Assembly: GCA_028823415.1 (NCBI GenBank)
Contig: JAPKBL010000004.1
Coordinates: 19,600 to 83,599 of the forward strand
Source: Mariniblastus sp.
Lineage (GTDB): Bacteria > Planctomycetota > Planctomycetia > Pirellulales > Pirellulaceae
Reading direction: 5' to 3'
DNA length: 64,000 nucleotides
Made by a program: the position numbers and the translations under genes
The notes under the pieces: generated by a model
Databases searched by the model: none
Told to the model about the DNA's origin: nothing
Seen by the model: the letters and a program-made list of their open reading frames with translations, nothing else
Part shown: positions 37,708 through 46,657 of the stretch, piece after piece
Layout of the letters: every line of letters starts with the position of its first letter
Position numbering within the stretch: position 1 is the stretch's first letter

Positions 37708-39849
37708 TTATTGTTTTGATCGATTTTTCTTTTGCCGCTGAGGCCCAATCGCAGGCTCAGCGTTTTTGACCGGCATTTGCTTCTGTAGTTGAGATGTCAA
37801 GGTTTCCATTCCCCGCTGTTTGGCAATGTTATTCCACTCGTTAGGATCATTTTGAAGATCGTATAGCTCTTCGGAACCATCGCGGTAACGAATGTAGCGA
37901 TGTGTGTCTGTGCGGACACTGTGATTGTCCTTCCCGTGAGTTGTCAGAGCGGGGTGATGCCAAGTTGCCTTGGGGTCTTTGAGCAAAGGAGCAAGGCTAT
38001 TTCCTTCAAGCTCGGTCCGCGGAGTTAGCCCGCAAAGTTCGATAAGCGTGGGGTAAATAGACAGTAATTCGGCTGGCTGCGAACAGACTTGCCCCGTCTT
38101 TCCGCCCGGTTGCACAATGATGAAAGGGACACGTGTTGCGCGTTCCCACAACGATTGTTTTGCCCACCGTTCTTTTTCTCCGAGAAAAAAACCATGGTCA
38201 GAATATAAAATCACGATCGTATTGTCTGCTAAAGAACTTTGGTACACCGTATCGAGTAGTCGTCCGACTTGTTCATCGGTGAACCGGATACAAGACAGGT
38301 AGGATTGAACGGCCCGTCGCCAATTAGATGATTGAACGAACCACGCATGATCCGGGGCCACCGGCGCGACCATCAATTCACTGGCGATAGCTGGAAGGTC
38401 ATTGCGGTCACCTGGTTTTACTGCGGGGAGTTCAATATCGTTGAGTGGAATTTGATCGAAAATTCGCTGGGGGGAATAGAAGGGGACATGGGGGCGATAG
38501 AAACCAATCGCCATAAAAAATGGGTCGGCCGATTGGGTTTCGTCGTTGGATTTCCTGGAGGTTTCGTGTGCTCGTAGTTGTTCAATCGCCCAGCTCGCTG
38601 TTAGGTGATCCTGAAACAATTTTTCGTCGTAAGGCTGTGCCCCAAAATCCCAAAGGCCATTAGCGCCTTCTTTTGTTGGCCTGATCAGACGCTGGTCAAT
38701 TTTGAGTCGCTGCCCGGGGCGTGGGCCGACAACGTCGAAATCACCATCCGGTAGTGCCGAGCCATGATAGATCTTGCCGGTCGTGTAGGTTTTGTACCCG
38801 TGCGCAGCAAAATGGCGGGGCAGTGTCACATTCTCTTTTAAGGCGGCGACCGTCCACGGTTTGGGGGCGTTCATATAAACGCCGCTGGTGGAAGGCCGCA
38901 AGCCATACATAATACTGGTGCGTGACGGGTTGCAGATCGGTGCTTGGCAATGGGCGTTGGTAAACAACGTTCCACGTTTAGCGAGGCGATCGATATTGGG
39001 AGAGCGCGCCTGTGGATGACCGCCTAGGCAGCCAACCCAATCATTCAAATCGTCGATCGCGATTAAGAGAACGTTGGGTGACTTTTGAAGTTTCGGAGTG
39101 GGAAATTCAGTCAGGCAAATATCTTTGAACTCAACCCTCATTCCGGGGTCATGAACCTGCAGTCCAATCCCGCCCCGATCGAGCTGGCCGTGGGCATTGT
39201 TGTCAGTAAATTCTGAAGAGAGCTGACCGTTGATATAAAATTGAAAATGATTTTTACGCGCGACGATCCGTACTTGATTCCATTGATCGAACAGAATTTG
39301 ATTTTGCTGGACCGGAGAGTCAAGTTTTGAGCGGATGGCTTGATCGTCCAAGTTAATGACTAGACCGGTCCCCCGGTCGCAGCCATGCTCTTTCCGATCG
39401 GCAAAATGAAAATCCCACGCGCCGAGGATATGCTTGCCAATGCCCGGGTGTCCCAAATCAGCGTGGTAGCCGACCAGTGGCCGCCGACCAGAGGGATCGG
39501 GTTGGGATCGAATTTCGATTCCCGTATTGCCTTTGCCATGCAAGCGATAGCTTAACGATAAATCAAAATCGGATAAGTTTTGATTTTCCCAGGCCAGGTA
39601 TGAAAGTCGTTTTTTGGTTCCCGTTCCGACGATCATTCCCCCCTCGGCCTTCCAATCGGACGCGCATTCTGGTGGTACGGCATGCCAACCCTTCAATGAT
39701 TCGCCATCAAAAATTGCTTTCGAGGCCGGGTTGGGCGCGGACGTCGTTGATGCGGACTGGTCGCTGGCATCGGTTGCGGCGACTACGAAAAAAACAATCG
39801 TGATTGAACTCAACAAGAACGCAAATGTGGAATTCGTTTGAGGGCGCAT
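37708..39849 (-). CDS. DUF1080 (3-keto-disaccharide hydrolase-like) domain fused to sulfatase (iduronate-2-sulfatase-like)
   Basis: N-terminal AIFDGESLKGWHAVPPE...GNTGIEIRSQPDPSGRRPLVGYHADLG...NQVRIVARKNHFQFYINGQLSSEF; C-terminal PNVLLIAIDDLNDWVGCLGGHPQARSPNIDRLA, CNPSRTSIMYGLRPS, YSDHGFFLGEKERWAKQSLWERATRVPFIIVQPG. Start trimmed to MRPQTNSTFAF. Confidence 0.92.
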   Translation of the reverse strand: MRPQTNSTFAFLLSSITIVFFVVAATDASDQSASTTSAPNPASKAIFDGESLKGWHAVPPECASDWKAEGGMIVGTGTKKRLSYLAWENQNLSDFDLSLSYRLHGKGNTGIEIRSQPDPSGRRPLVGYHADLGHPGIGKHILGAWDFHFADRKEHGCDRGTGLVINLDDQAIRSKLDSPVQQNQILFDQWNQVRIVARKNHFQFYINGQLSSEFTDNNAHGQLDRGGIGLQVHDPGMRVEFKDICLTEFPTPKLQKSPNVLLIAIDDLNDWVGCLGGHPQARSPNIDRLAKRGTLFTNAHCQAPICNPSRTSIMYGLRPSTSGVYMNAPKPWTVAALKENVTLPRHFAAHGYKTYTTGKIYHGSALPDGDFDVVGPRPGQRLKIDQRLIRPTKEGANGLWDFGAQPYDEKLFQDHLTASWAIEQLRAHETSRKSNDETQSADPFFMAIGFYRPHVPFYSPQRIFDQIPLNDIELPAVKPGDRNDLPAIASELMVAPVAPDHAWFVQSSNWRRAVQSYLSCIRFTDEQVGRLLDTVYQSSLADNTIVILYSDHGFFLGEKERWAKQSLWERATRVPFIIVQPGGKTGQVCSQPAELLSIYPTLIELCGLTPRTELEGNSLAPLLKDPKATWHHPALTTHGKDNHSVRTDTHRYIRYRDGSEELYDLQNDPNEWNNIAKQRGMETLTSQLQKQMPVKNAEPAIGPQRQKKNRSKQ

Positions 39850-40009
39850 TTCAACTCCGAAATTGGATTGATTGGTTTGATAGGGGCGGTTAAGGCAAGA
39901 CGGTTTGTCATATGATTGGAATGGAATACCCAAACGAATTTAGGTGTGATTTATCGGCGCGCCGTTGGCTTTCCCGTTAGGACAAGCAAGCGAACCTCGT
40001 CGCGAGGAT

Positions 40010-41383
40010 TTAGTTTTTTAGATTAAAATGAGCGCGCAGCGTGCGCCACACGAGATCGGGGTGCTGGCGACCGGTAGCGTGTTTTCTTTTTGGGTAGATC
40101 ACAATTGTTTTCGGCGCTTGAATTCGGTTGAACATTGAGAAAATAGTTGTCGGTGGGCACACGTCGTCTTGGAGGCCTATGCCGGTTAGGACAGGACACT
40201 CGATTTGGGATGCCAGATTCAGCAGATCAAAATAGCTCATTGTTTTCAAAACGGATTTCCAGTCTTGATCGGGGCTGGTTGCGATCCATTGATCCATCTC
40301 TGGCCAGCGGGTCAGTTTAAAATAATTAACCCAGTCCACAAGAAAGGGAATGTCTGCAACACAGTAACTCGCGGCTGGGTCGAATGCGGCTGTCGCAAGG
40401 GCCAATCCACCTCCCTGGCTCCCTCCCCAAACAGCGATTTTTTCATTATCGATTTCGGGTCGGATTTTCAAGAATTCCATAGCACGAAGGCAGTCCATGA
40501 AGGCGCCTCGGTAAAAATAATTTTCTTTGTCTTCGAGTCCGCGAACCCAGAAATTATTTGGTTTTCCGGAAATGTCTTTTTGACTGTTGCCGTGCCCTCG
40601 AATATTAAATGAAAAAACGGCGAGATCATTAAACTTGTTTAGAGGCTTCATGTTCTGGCCATAACCGGGGAGCCGTAAGACACAAGGGTGCGGGCCTGGT
40701 GTGTTGGGAATTTCCAGCCATCCCCCAACGCGGACATTTCCGAAACTGTGAAATTCAATTTCGTAGAGTGTCAGTCCTTTGTTCTTTGATTCGATTTGCT
40801 TGATCACCCGGTATTGCGGTTTAATTTTGCCAAGTAAGCCTTGGGTCTGAGTCCAGAATTCTTCAAAATCTGGTTCGGCAGATCGTTCACTTGCAATTGC
40901 TGTGGGATTGATTCCGAATCGAAAGCGTTCGGAATGCCGTTGATTGTCGGCTTCAAACGTAACCTTGGCAAAATAGAATCCCGTAGCGCCTGCTGGAAAC
41001 GAGTGGGAAATGGAAACGGCCGAATCGGCGGGGATCTTAAGGGGCTGGGAGTGCGCGGAGTCGGGAATTGGTTTTTGAGTTGCGTCAGTGAGAGACCAAT
41101 GAAATATGCCGGAAATGGATTTCTGAGTTTGGTTTTTTACCTCCGCACGGATCTCAGTCTTCGATTCGGTTTCGAAGATTCCATCGATCGATACTGTGTC
41201 CAAATCGATTTTGAGTGTGGCTTGGGCGGCTGCGTTTGGGGCGGCTCCGGATACTAGGGCGGCGCAACATAAAAAACGGATGGCGTAGATCGAAAATAAC
41301 CTAAGCCTTGCGCGGCAGTATCGAGGCATTTTTGCCGGCTGAGAAACGGAATATCCGTTACATTTGGGAATCGAGCGTCTCAT
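40010..41383 (-). CDS. Acetylxylan esterase (AXE1/CE7-like) secreted hydrolase
   Basis: PGPHPCVLRLPGYGQ, NIRGHGNSQKDISGKPNNFWVRGLEDKENYFYRGAFMDCLRAMEFL, AVWGGSQGGGLALATAAFDP, TGIGLQDDVCPPTTIFSMFNRI, YPKRKHATG. The ORF start at 41383 may be upstream of the true start. Confidence 0.88.
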   Translation of the reverse strand: MRRSIPKCNGYSVSQPAKMPRYCRARLRLFSIYAIRFLCCAALVSGAAPNAAAQATLKIDLDTVSIDGIFETESKTEIRAEVKNQTQKSISGIFHWSLTDATQKPIPDSAHSQPLKIPADSAVSISHSFPAGATGFYFAKVTFEADNQRHSERFRFGINPTAIASERSAEPDFEEFWTQTQGLLGKIKPQYRVIKQIESKNKGLTLYEIEFHSFGNVRVGGWLEIPNTPGPHPCVLRLPGYGQNMKPLNKFNDLAVFSFNIRGHGNSQKDISGKPNNFWVRGLEDKENYFYRGAFMDCLRAMEFLKIRPEIDNEKIAVWGGSQGGGLALATAAFDPAASYCVADIPFLVDWVNYFKLTRWPEMDQWIATSPDQDWKSVLKTMSYFDLLNLASQIECPVLTGIGLQDDVCPPTTIFSMFNRIQAPKTIVIYPKRKHATGRQHPDLVWRTLRAHFNLKN

Positions 41384-41676
41384 TTTTTAAGCCCCAAAAG
41401 CACTTGGTGGGTATCTGAGAGAGAGGGGAACTTTGTGTGGTATTGTAATTCATCGGGCAAGGTTGGGTGAAATTCTCAGGATCTTTAAAAAAACGAGATT
41501 AATTGTCCACCAAACCCATTTAAAATTGGTTTAAAACGGTGGCGCACTGTCTATGTTATCGAAAGCTTGCGTGGAAAAGCAAATGTTGATGAATCGCATC
41601 TGATGGAAGATGCCGTTCGTTTTGAGCCAGTTAGGCAAGCGTAAATTCAAGATTCAAAATTGGGCATGTCGAAATA

Positions 41677-43218
41677 ATGAGGACGAGAAAACAATCTGTC
41701 CCGGATCCCGGTTCGACTCCACTGGTTCAGCCCTCGCCGGAGTTGCCCGTCAAGCGCGCGGATGCCCGTGGCAAGCGAATGCGGTGGTGGCTGGTTGTTT
41801 CATTGTGCGTTGCGGTGTTGGCATGCTTGGTGGTTGTTCAGGGGTCGGCACTTCCGCTGGGCAGCTCAGGGCGTGACGGGGCGTTGACCCACCAAATCCA
41901 GTTCGGCGATCTTGTCGTTTCGGTGATGGAGCAGGGGACCGTTGAGAGTGCTAACAATACTGAAATTAAATGTCAGGTGCGCGGTTACAGCACGGTCATT
42001 CAAGTGGTCGATGGCGGAACGATCGTGGAACCCGGGGATGAACTGGTGTTGCTCGACACGAAGCGGTTGGAAGACGAAATCGGAAAAGCGACGACCGACG
42101 CACACTCGGCCAAGGCCGACCTCGAACGCTCCAAGGCCGATGTTGCCAACGCAGAAATTGCAATTGACGCGTATCTCAAGGGAACTTATTTGACGCATTT
42201 GGAGGCTTTGGAAAAGCAACTAGCAATGGCGGAAGCCGAGTATGATACAGCTCATACGGAGATGGGGCACGCTGAAGCGATGTTTCGGCGCGGTTATGTG
42301 AATCAATATGATATCCAGAGCAAGCGATTCTCATTGGAGCAGGCGGAACTTGGTTTAAAAGTCTGTCAAACTGCGATTGATGTTTTGAATAACTATACCA
42401 AAGAGATGCGGCTCGAAACCTTACGAGGAAACTTGCGAGCGGGCAAAGCGAAACTCCAGGCAGATATCGCAGGCTTGGCGATGGACGAGGGCCGGCGGGA
42501 CCGCGTCATTGGAGAAAAACAATATTGTGTCATTCGGGCAAAGCGTGGCGGACTGGTCATCTTTCCATTGGCGGAGGCGTGGAAGGAACGGCCGGATATT
42601 GCTGCCGGTGCAACGGTGCGGAAAGATCAGGTTCTCTTGTTGATGCCGGACTTGTCACAAATGCAAGTAAAAGTTGGGATTCATGAAGCGCTCGTTGATC
42701 GTGTTCAAGTTGGTCAAACGGCGGTCGTAACGCTTCCGGATTTTTCGATTGAAGGAGAGGTTGTGTTTATCGCTTCTGTCGCAAAACCGGCTGGGTGGTG
42801 GACTGGGAATATGGTCAAGTATGACACGGTTATAAAAATACCTGCCTCGGAAGATTTAAAACCGGGGATGAGTGCGGAGATTGAAGTGGTTCTTTCGGAA
42901 TACAAAAACGTTCTGCTAGTTCCCGTTTCCGCCGTTGTTGAAACAGGCCGTTTTTTTCTTTGTTGGGTAAAGAACAGGGCGGGCGAAATTGAGCAGCGCG
43001 TCTTGACGCTAGGCGACAGTGATGATGTTTTCATTGTCGTCAAATCCGGGCTCAGTGAAGGTGACGACGTTTTGTTAAATCCCCTGGACTGGCTTGAAGA
43101 GGCGCAACGCGAGGCGTTTCGGGATTTTGAGCCATCGGGCCGGTTATCCGAGGATACGGACGGTGAAATATCGGGCGATAATTTGCCCGGTGCCGAAGGG
43201 GGTCAAGGTGTTTTTTAG
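41677..43218 (+). CDS. HlyD/MacA-like periplasmic adaptor (copy 1)
   Basis: N-terminal TM, NNTEIKCQVRGYSTVIQVVDGGTIVEPGDELVLLD, coiled coil, VHEALVDRVQVGQTAVVTLPDFSIEGEV, LKPGMSAEIEVVLSEYKNVLLVPVSAV. Confidence 0.9.
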   Translation: MRTRKQSVPDPGSTPLVQPSPELPVKRADARGKRMRWWLVVSLCVAVLACLVVVQGSALPLGSSGRDGALTHQIQFGDLVVSVMEQGTVESANNTEIKCQVRGYSTVIQVVDGGTIVEPGDELVLLDTKRLEDEIGKATTDAHSAKADLERSKADVANAEIAIDAYLKGTYLTHLEALEKQLAMAEAEYDTAHTEMGHAEAMFRRGYVNQYDIQSKRFSLEQAELGLKVCQTAIDVLNNYTKEMRLETLRGNLRAGKAKLQADIAGLAMDEGRRDRVIGEKQYCVIRAKRGGLVIFPLAEAWKERPDIAAGATVRKDQVLLLMPDLSQMQVKVGIHEALVDRVQVGQTAVVTLPDFSIEGEVVFIASVAKPAGWWTGNMVKYDTVIKIPASEDLKPGMSAEIEVVLSEYKNVLLVPVSAVVETGRFFLCWVKNRAGEIEQRVLTLGDSDDVFIVVKSGLSEGDDVLLNPLDWLEEAQREAFRDFEPSGRLSEDTDGEISGDNLPGAEGGQGVF

Positions 43219-44635
43219 ATCGTTGTCCTCGTTCATCCGTTTTCTGTTGGTCGCAGCGGTGGTTATCGCGGTTCCTGCCTACGTAATGTATCGAGCCAAT
43301 CAATCGACTTACGGTGAGATATTGGTCGAAGCGGATAAGTTACCGGTTCATACGGTTGGTCGGGGTGATTTAAGAGTCACGGTGATTGAGCAGGGAGGCC
43401 TTGAAAGTTCGGAGAATACCGAAGTGAAGTGCCTTGTCCGTGGAGAAAATACCGTTAATTCCGTGATTGAAAACGGAACACACGTTGAAGCAGGGGACGT
43501 CCTTGTTCGACTAGACACCCTGGCAATCGAAGACGCAATCAACGAGCGGTCAAAGTATGCGTTTTGGTCACAATCGGCGGTCGAACGATCAAGTGCGTTA
43601 GTCGCGAGATCAAAATTGGCAGTCTCCGAATACCTTGATGGTCGCTACATCTCACAGTTAATGACATTAGAAAAAGATTTGGCCATTGCAGAGTCGAATT
43701 ATTTGATGAGGGTTAATTTACATGGGCACGCTGAAAAATTATCCAAACGAGGGTTTGCCCATGCTTTTGACGTCGAGCAAAGAAAGGTCGCGGTGGAGCA
43801 GGCCAAGCTAGAGGTCGAGTCGCAGAAGAATCAAATAGAAGTGTTAAAAAAATACACCAAAGCAATGGAGCTAAAAACTCTCGAGGGTAATTTGAAAGCG
43901 GCAGAGGCCGATCATGCTGCCAACCAAGAGAGAGCAATTTTAGATAAGAAGCGACGTGACTTAGCTAAATCAGAATTTGAATTGTGCGTCATTAAATCAG
44001 ACAAATCGGGGATGGTAATTTTCCCGTCCGCTGCCGCTTGGAAGTCTTCTCCTGATGTCACCGAGGGCGCGACCGTTCATAAAAATCAAGTGTTGCTGTT
44101 AATGCCGGATCTCCAGAAAATGCAAGTAAAAGTCGGGATTCACGAGTCGATTGTGGACCGGGTTAAGCTTGGCATGTTAGCGAAAGTTTCGATTCCCGAC
44201 AGTGAAATTGAAGGCGAGGTGATTTCAGTAGCCTCGATCGCCCGCCCTGCCGGTTGGTGGACTGGCAACATGGTCAAATACGATACGATCATCAAATTGC
44301 CCGAAGGAACGACGGGGCTCAAGCCCGGCATGAGCGCGGAAGTCGAAATCGTTTTGTCGGAATACAAAGCTGTTTTGAAGTTGCCGGTTTCCGCTGTTTT
44401 GGAGACCAGCCAAGAGTCGCTATGTTGGGTCAAGTTGGCCGATTCAATTCAGCGGCGGGTGATTGAAGTTGTGGAGAGTAATGAGGTCTATGTGGTTGTC
44501 AAGCGAGGAGTCGCGGTAGGTGAAGAGGTTGTGCTCGATCCGGTTGCGTTTGTGCGGGAAGCTCAATTAGAGGCGATTAAGATCGTCGACGAAGAGCTCG
44601 AAAATGCCCCGAAGGAGTCGATTGCCGATGACTGA
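43208..44635 (+). CDS. HlyD/MacA-like periplasmic adaptor (copy 2, paralogous to copy 1)
   Basis: NTEVKCLVRGENTVNSVIENGTHVEAGDVLVRLD, GIHESIVDRVKLGMLAKVSIPDSEIEGEV, ARPAGWWTGNMVKYDTIIKLPEGTTGLKPGMSAEVEIVLSEYKAVLKLPVSAV. ORF track start 43094 overlaps copy 1 by 125 bp; in-frame GTG at 43208 (VFFRSLSSFIRFLLVAAVV) is a more plausible start. Confidence 0.87.
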   Translation: MFFRSLSSFIRFLLVAAVVIAVPAYVMYRANQSTYGEILVEADKLPVHTVGRGDLRVTVIEQGGLESSENTEVKCLVRGENTVNSVIENGTHVEAGDVLVRLDTLAIEDAINERSKYAFWSQSAVERSSALVARSKLAVSEYLDGRYISQLMTLEKDLAIAESNYLMRVNLHGHAEKLSKRGFAHAFDVEQRKVAVEQAKLEVESQKNQIEVLKKYTKAMELKTLEGNLKAAEADHAANQERAILDKKRRDLAKSEFELCVIKSDKSGMVIFPSAAAWKSSPDVTEGATVHKNQVLLLMPDLQKMQVKVGIHESIVDRVKLGMLAKVSIPDSEIEGEVISVASIARPAGWWTGNMVKYDTIIKLPEGTTGLKPGMSAEVEIVLSEYKAVLKLPVSAVLETSQESLCWVKLADSIQRRVIEVVESNEVYVVVKRGVAVGEEVVLDPVAFVREAQLEAIKIVDEELENAPKESIADD

Positions 44636-44684
44636 TCCCAAGTGGCAGTTGGGGGAGATCAAGGGGGAGGTGTGAGCCCACCCG

Positions 44685-46022
44685 TTGTTTTATTCCATGA
44701 TAAAACTTGATTTTCGCCGACCTTTGAAACTAGGTATCAAAAGCCTGTTGCTGCAAAAAATGCGAGCTGGATTAGCAGCACTTGGCATTTTTATCGGGAC
44801 GACGACTGTAATTTGGTTGGTCGCCATGGGCGAGGGAGTGAGTTATCGCGCTCAACAACAAATTCTTGAGCTCGGTGCGCGAAACATAATTATTCGCACG
44901 GTAGACCCGGGAGCAACGGACGAGTCGGCGAATAGCCGTGTGAAAAAATACGGTCTGTTGAGAAAGGATTTCGAACGAATTGTTTTGACCGTTCCGGGAG
45001 TCGAAGAGGTCATCGCGATGCGCGAAACTCGGTTCGAGTTGCGTTATAAGAATCGAAGCGTTGAAGCCAAGTTGGTCGGTTGTGGCCAAGAGCACCTCGA
45101 TATGAACCGGTTGAATATTGCGCGAGGTCGATGGATAAAGCCACGAGACAGCGGTCAAAAATTTATCGTGTTGGCGGACGAAACGGCAAAGCGATTGTTT
45201 CTTTATGAGAATCCCATCGGAAAAACAATTTGGGTGGGATCAGAGTTTTATACAGTGATTGGGCAAACGCGAGCGCGCGCCGCCTCAGCCGCGATCGGCG
45301 GGAGTCTCGATGCCCGAGACTATAACCTCGATGCTTACATTCCGTTAGAAACGTTTCGGATGCGAATTGGTGATTGGGTAATGCGGCGGACTTCAAGCGG
45401 AGGCTCGTTTCCTTTTGAAGGGGAAATTATTCAACTGAACCAAATCACGGTCAGCGTTGCCGATGTTGAAGATGTCGATAGCACAGCGGCGATAATCAAT
45501 TCGGATCTCAAGAAGTTTCATAAGACCAAAGATTATTCGGTCGTCGTTCCCAAAGAGCTTTTGGAACAGGCGGAACGTACGAAGGCGATGTTCAATGTGT
45601 TGCTCGTCGTGATTGCTGGAATTTCGTTGTTAGTCGGCGGGATTGGGATCATGAATATCATGCTGGCGACAGTCACCGAGCGGACTCGAGAGATCGGTAT
45701 TCGGCGGGCTTTGGGTGCAAACCAATTGGATATCATCCAGCAGTTTCTGGCAGAAACGCTTGTTCTGACGGGAGCTGGTGGATTGATGGGAGTTGTTTTT
45801 GGTTTGATGTGTCGCCCCTTGTTTAGATTGTTTATCTGGGTCATGTCCATCGCTTCCCCCGATATGCTGCCCCCGATTGTTTCGACGTTGGAACCACGGA
45901 TCGCGCCATGGTCGATCGGGTTATCCCTATTTATATCGGTGGGCGCGGGGGTGATTTTCGGGCTTTATCCCGCGATGAAGGCTGCCTCGATGGATCCAAT
46001 CGAAGCATTGAGGCATGAATAA
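44685..46022 (+). CDS. ABC transporter permease, FtsX/MacB type (no ATPase domain)
   Basis: MacB_PCD-like N-terminus; ISLLVGGIGIMNIMLATVTERTREIGIRRALGANQLDIIQQFLAETLVLTGAGGLMGVVFG; C-terminal FGLYPAMKAASMDPIEALRHE. Confidence 0.94.
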   Translation: MFYSMIKLDFRRPLKLGIKSLLLQKMRAGLAALGIFIGTTTVIWLVAMGEGVSYRAQQQILELGARNIIIRTVDPGATDESANSRVKKYGLLRKDFERIVLTVPGVEEVIAMRETRFELRYKNRSVEAKLVGCGQEHLDMNRLNIARGRWIKPRDSGQKFIVLADETAKRLFLYENPIGKTIWVGSEFYTVIGQTRARAASAAIGGSLDARDYNLDAYIPLETFRMRIGDWVMRRTSSGGSFPFEGEIIQLNQITVSVADVEDVDSTAAIINSDLKKFHKTKDYSVVVPKELLEQAERTKAMFNVLLVVIAGISLLVGGIGIMNIMLATVTERTREIGIRRALGANQLDIIQQFLAETLVLTGAGGLMGVVFGLMCRPLFRLFIWVMSIASPDMLPPIVSTLEPRIAPWSIGLSLFISVGAGVIFGLYPAMKAASMDPIEALRHE

Positions 46023-46033
46023 AGAGCAGTCTT

Positions 46034-46065
46034 GCGTAACGATACAAAAGCGTAACGATACGAAA
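46034..46065. repeat. Tandem 16-bp direct repeat upstream of the ECF sigma gene
   Basis: GCGTAACGATACAAAA (46034-46049) then GCGTAACGATACGAAA (46050-46065); the first 12 bp are identical. Confidence 0.9.
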
Positions 46066-46078
46066 AAATAATATTAGC

Positions 46079-46657
46079 TTGTCCACGAAACGGCAATCAA
46101 ATTGGTTACTACCGATGAACGCAAAAGAAGAAGAAAAACGAGATCGGATTGTAAAGCTGGCATTCGAGTGTCGCGTTCAGTTGATCGCCTACGCCTACGC
46201 TTTGCTGGGCGATTATTCAACGGCGGATGATGCGGTTCAGGATGCGATGTTGACCGTCGTAAGAAAATACGACCAGTTTACTGAGGGCACTTCGGTTATG
46301 GCTTGGTGCCGTTCCATCGTTAGGCTGGAAACGCTTCGAATCAAACAAAAACAACACAAAGACAGAACGATTGCGATGAGATTACTCGAAGATTCGATCG
46401 ATTCTGCATTCGATGAATTTTTGTTGGCGGACCAACCGAGTCAGGGCGAATTAAGAAGAAAAGCGCTCATTAAATGTCTTGGCAATTTAACCAACCAAGG
46501 ACGGCAGATTTTGCAAAGTCGGTTCGCTGAAAGTTTAAGTTATGAGCAGATTGGCATAAAGATTGGGATGAGCTTGGAAGCAGTCCGAAAGTCACTTTAC
46601 CGTCAAAAAAAACAGCTGCGAGACTGTGTCGAAATTAATGTGAGAAACGTCGAATGA
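46079..46657 (+). CDS. ECF-like RNA polymerase sigma factor
   Basis: LIAYAYALLGDYSTADDAVQDAMLTVVRKYDQF, VMAWCRSIVRLETLRIKQK, LSYEQIGIKIGMSLEAVRKSLYRQKKQLRDCV. TTG start in track; ATG 46115 is an alternative. Confidence 0.88.
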   Translation: MSTKRQSNWLLPMNAKEEEKRDRIVKLAFECRVQLIAYAYALLGDYSTADDAVQDAMLTVVRKYDQFTEGTSVMAWCRSIVRLETLRIKQKQHKDRTIAMRLLEDSIDSAFDEFLLADQPSQGELRRKALIKCLGNLTNQGRQILQSRFAESLSYEQIGIKIGMSLEAVRKSLYRQKKQLRDCVEINVRNVE

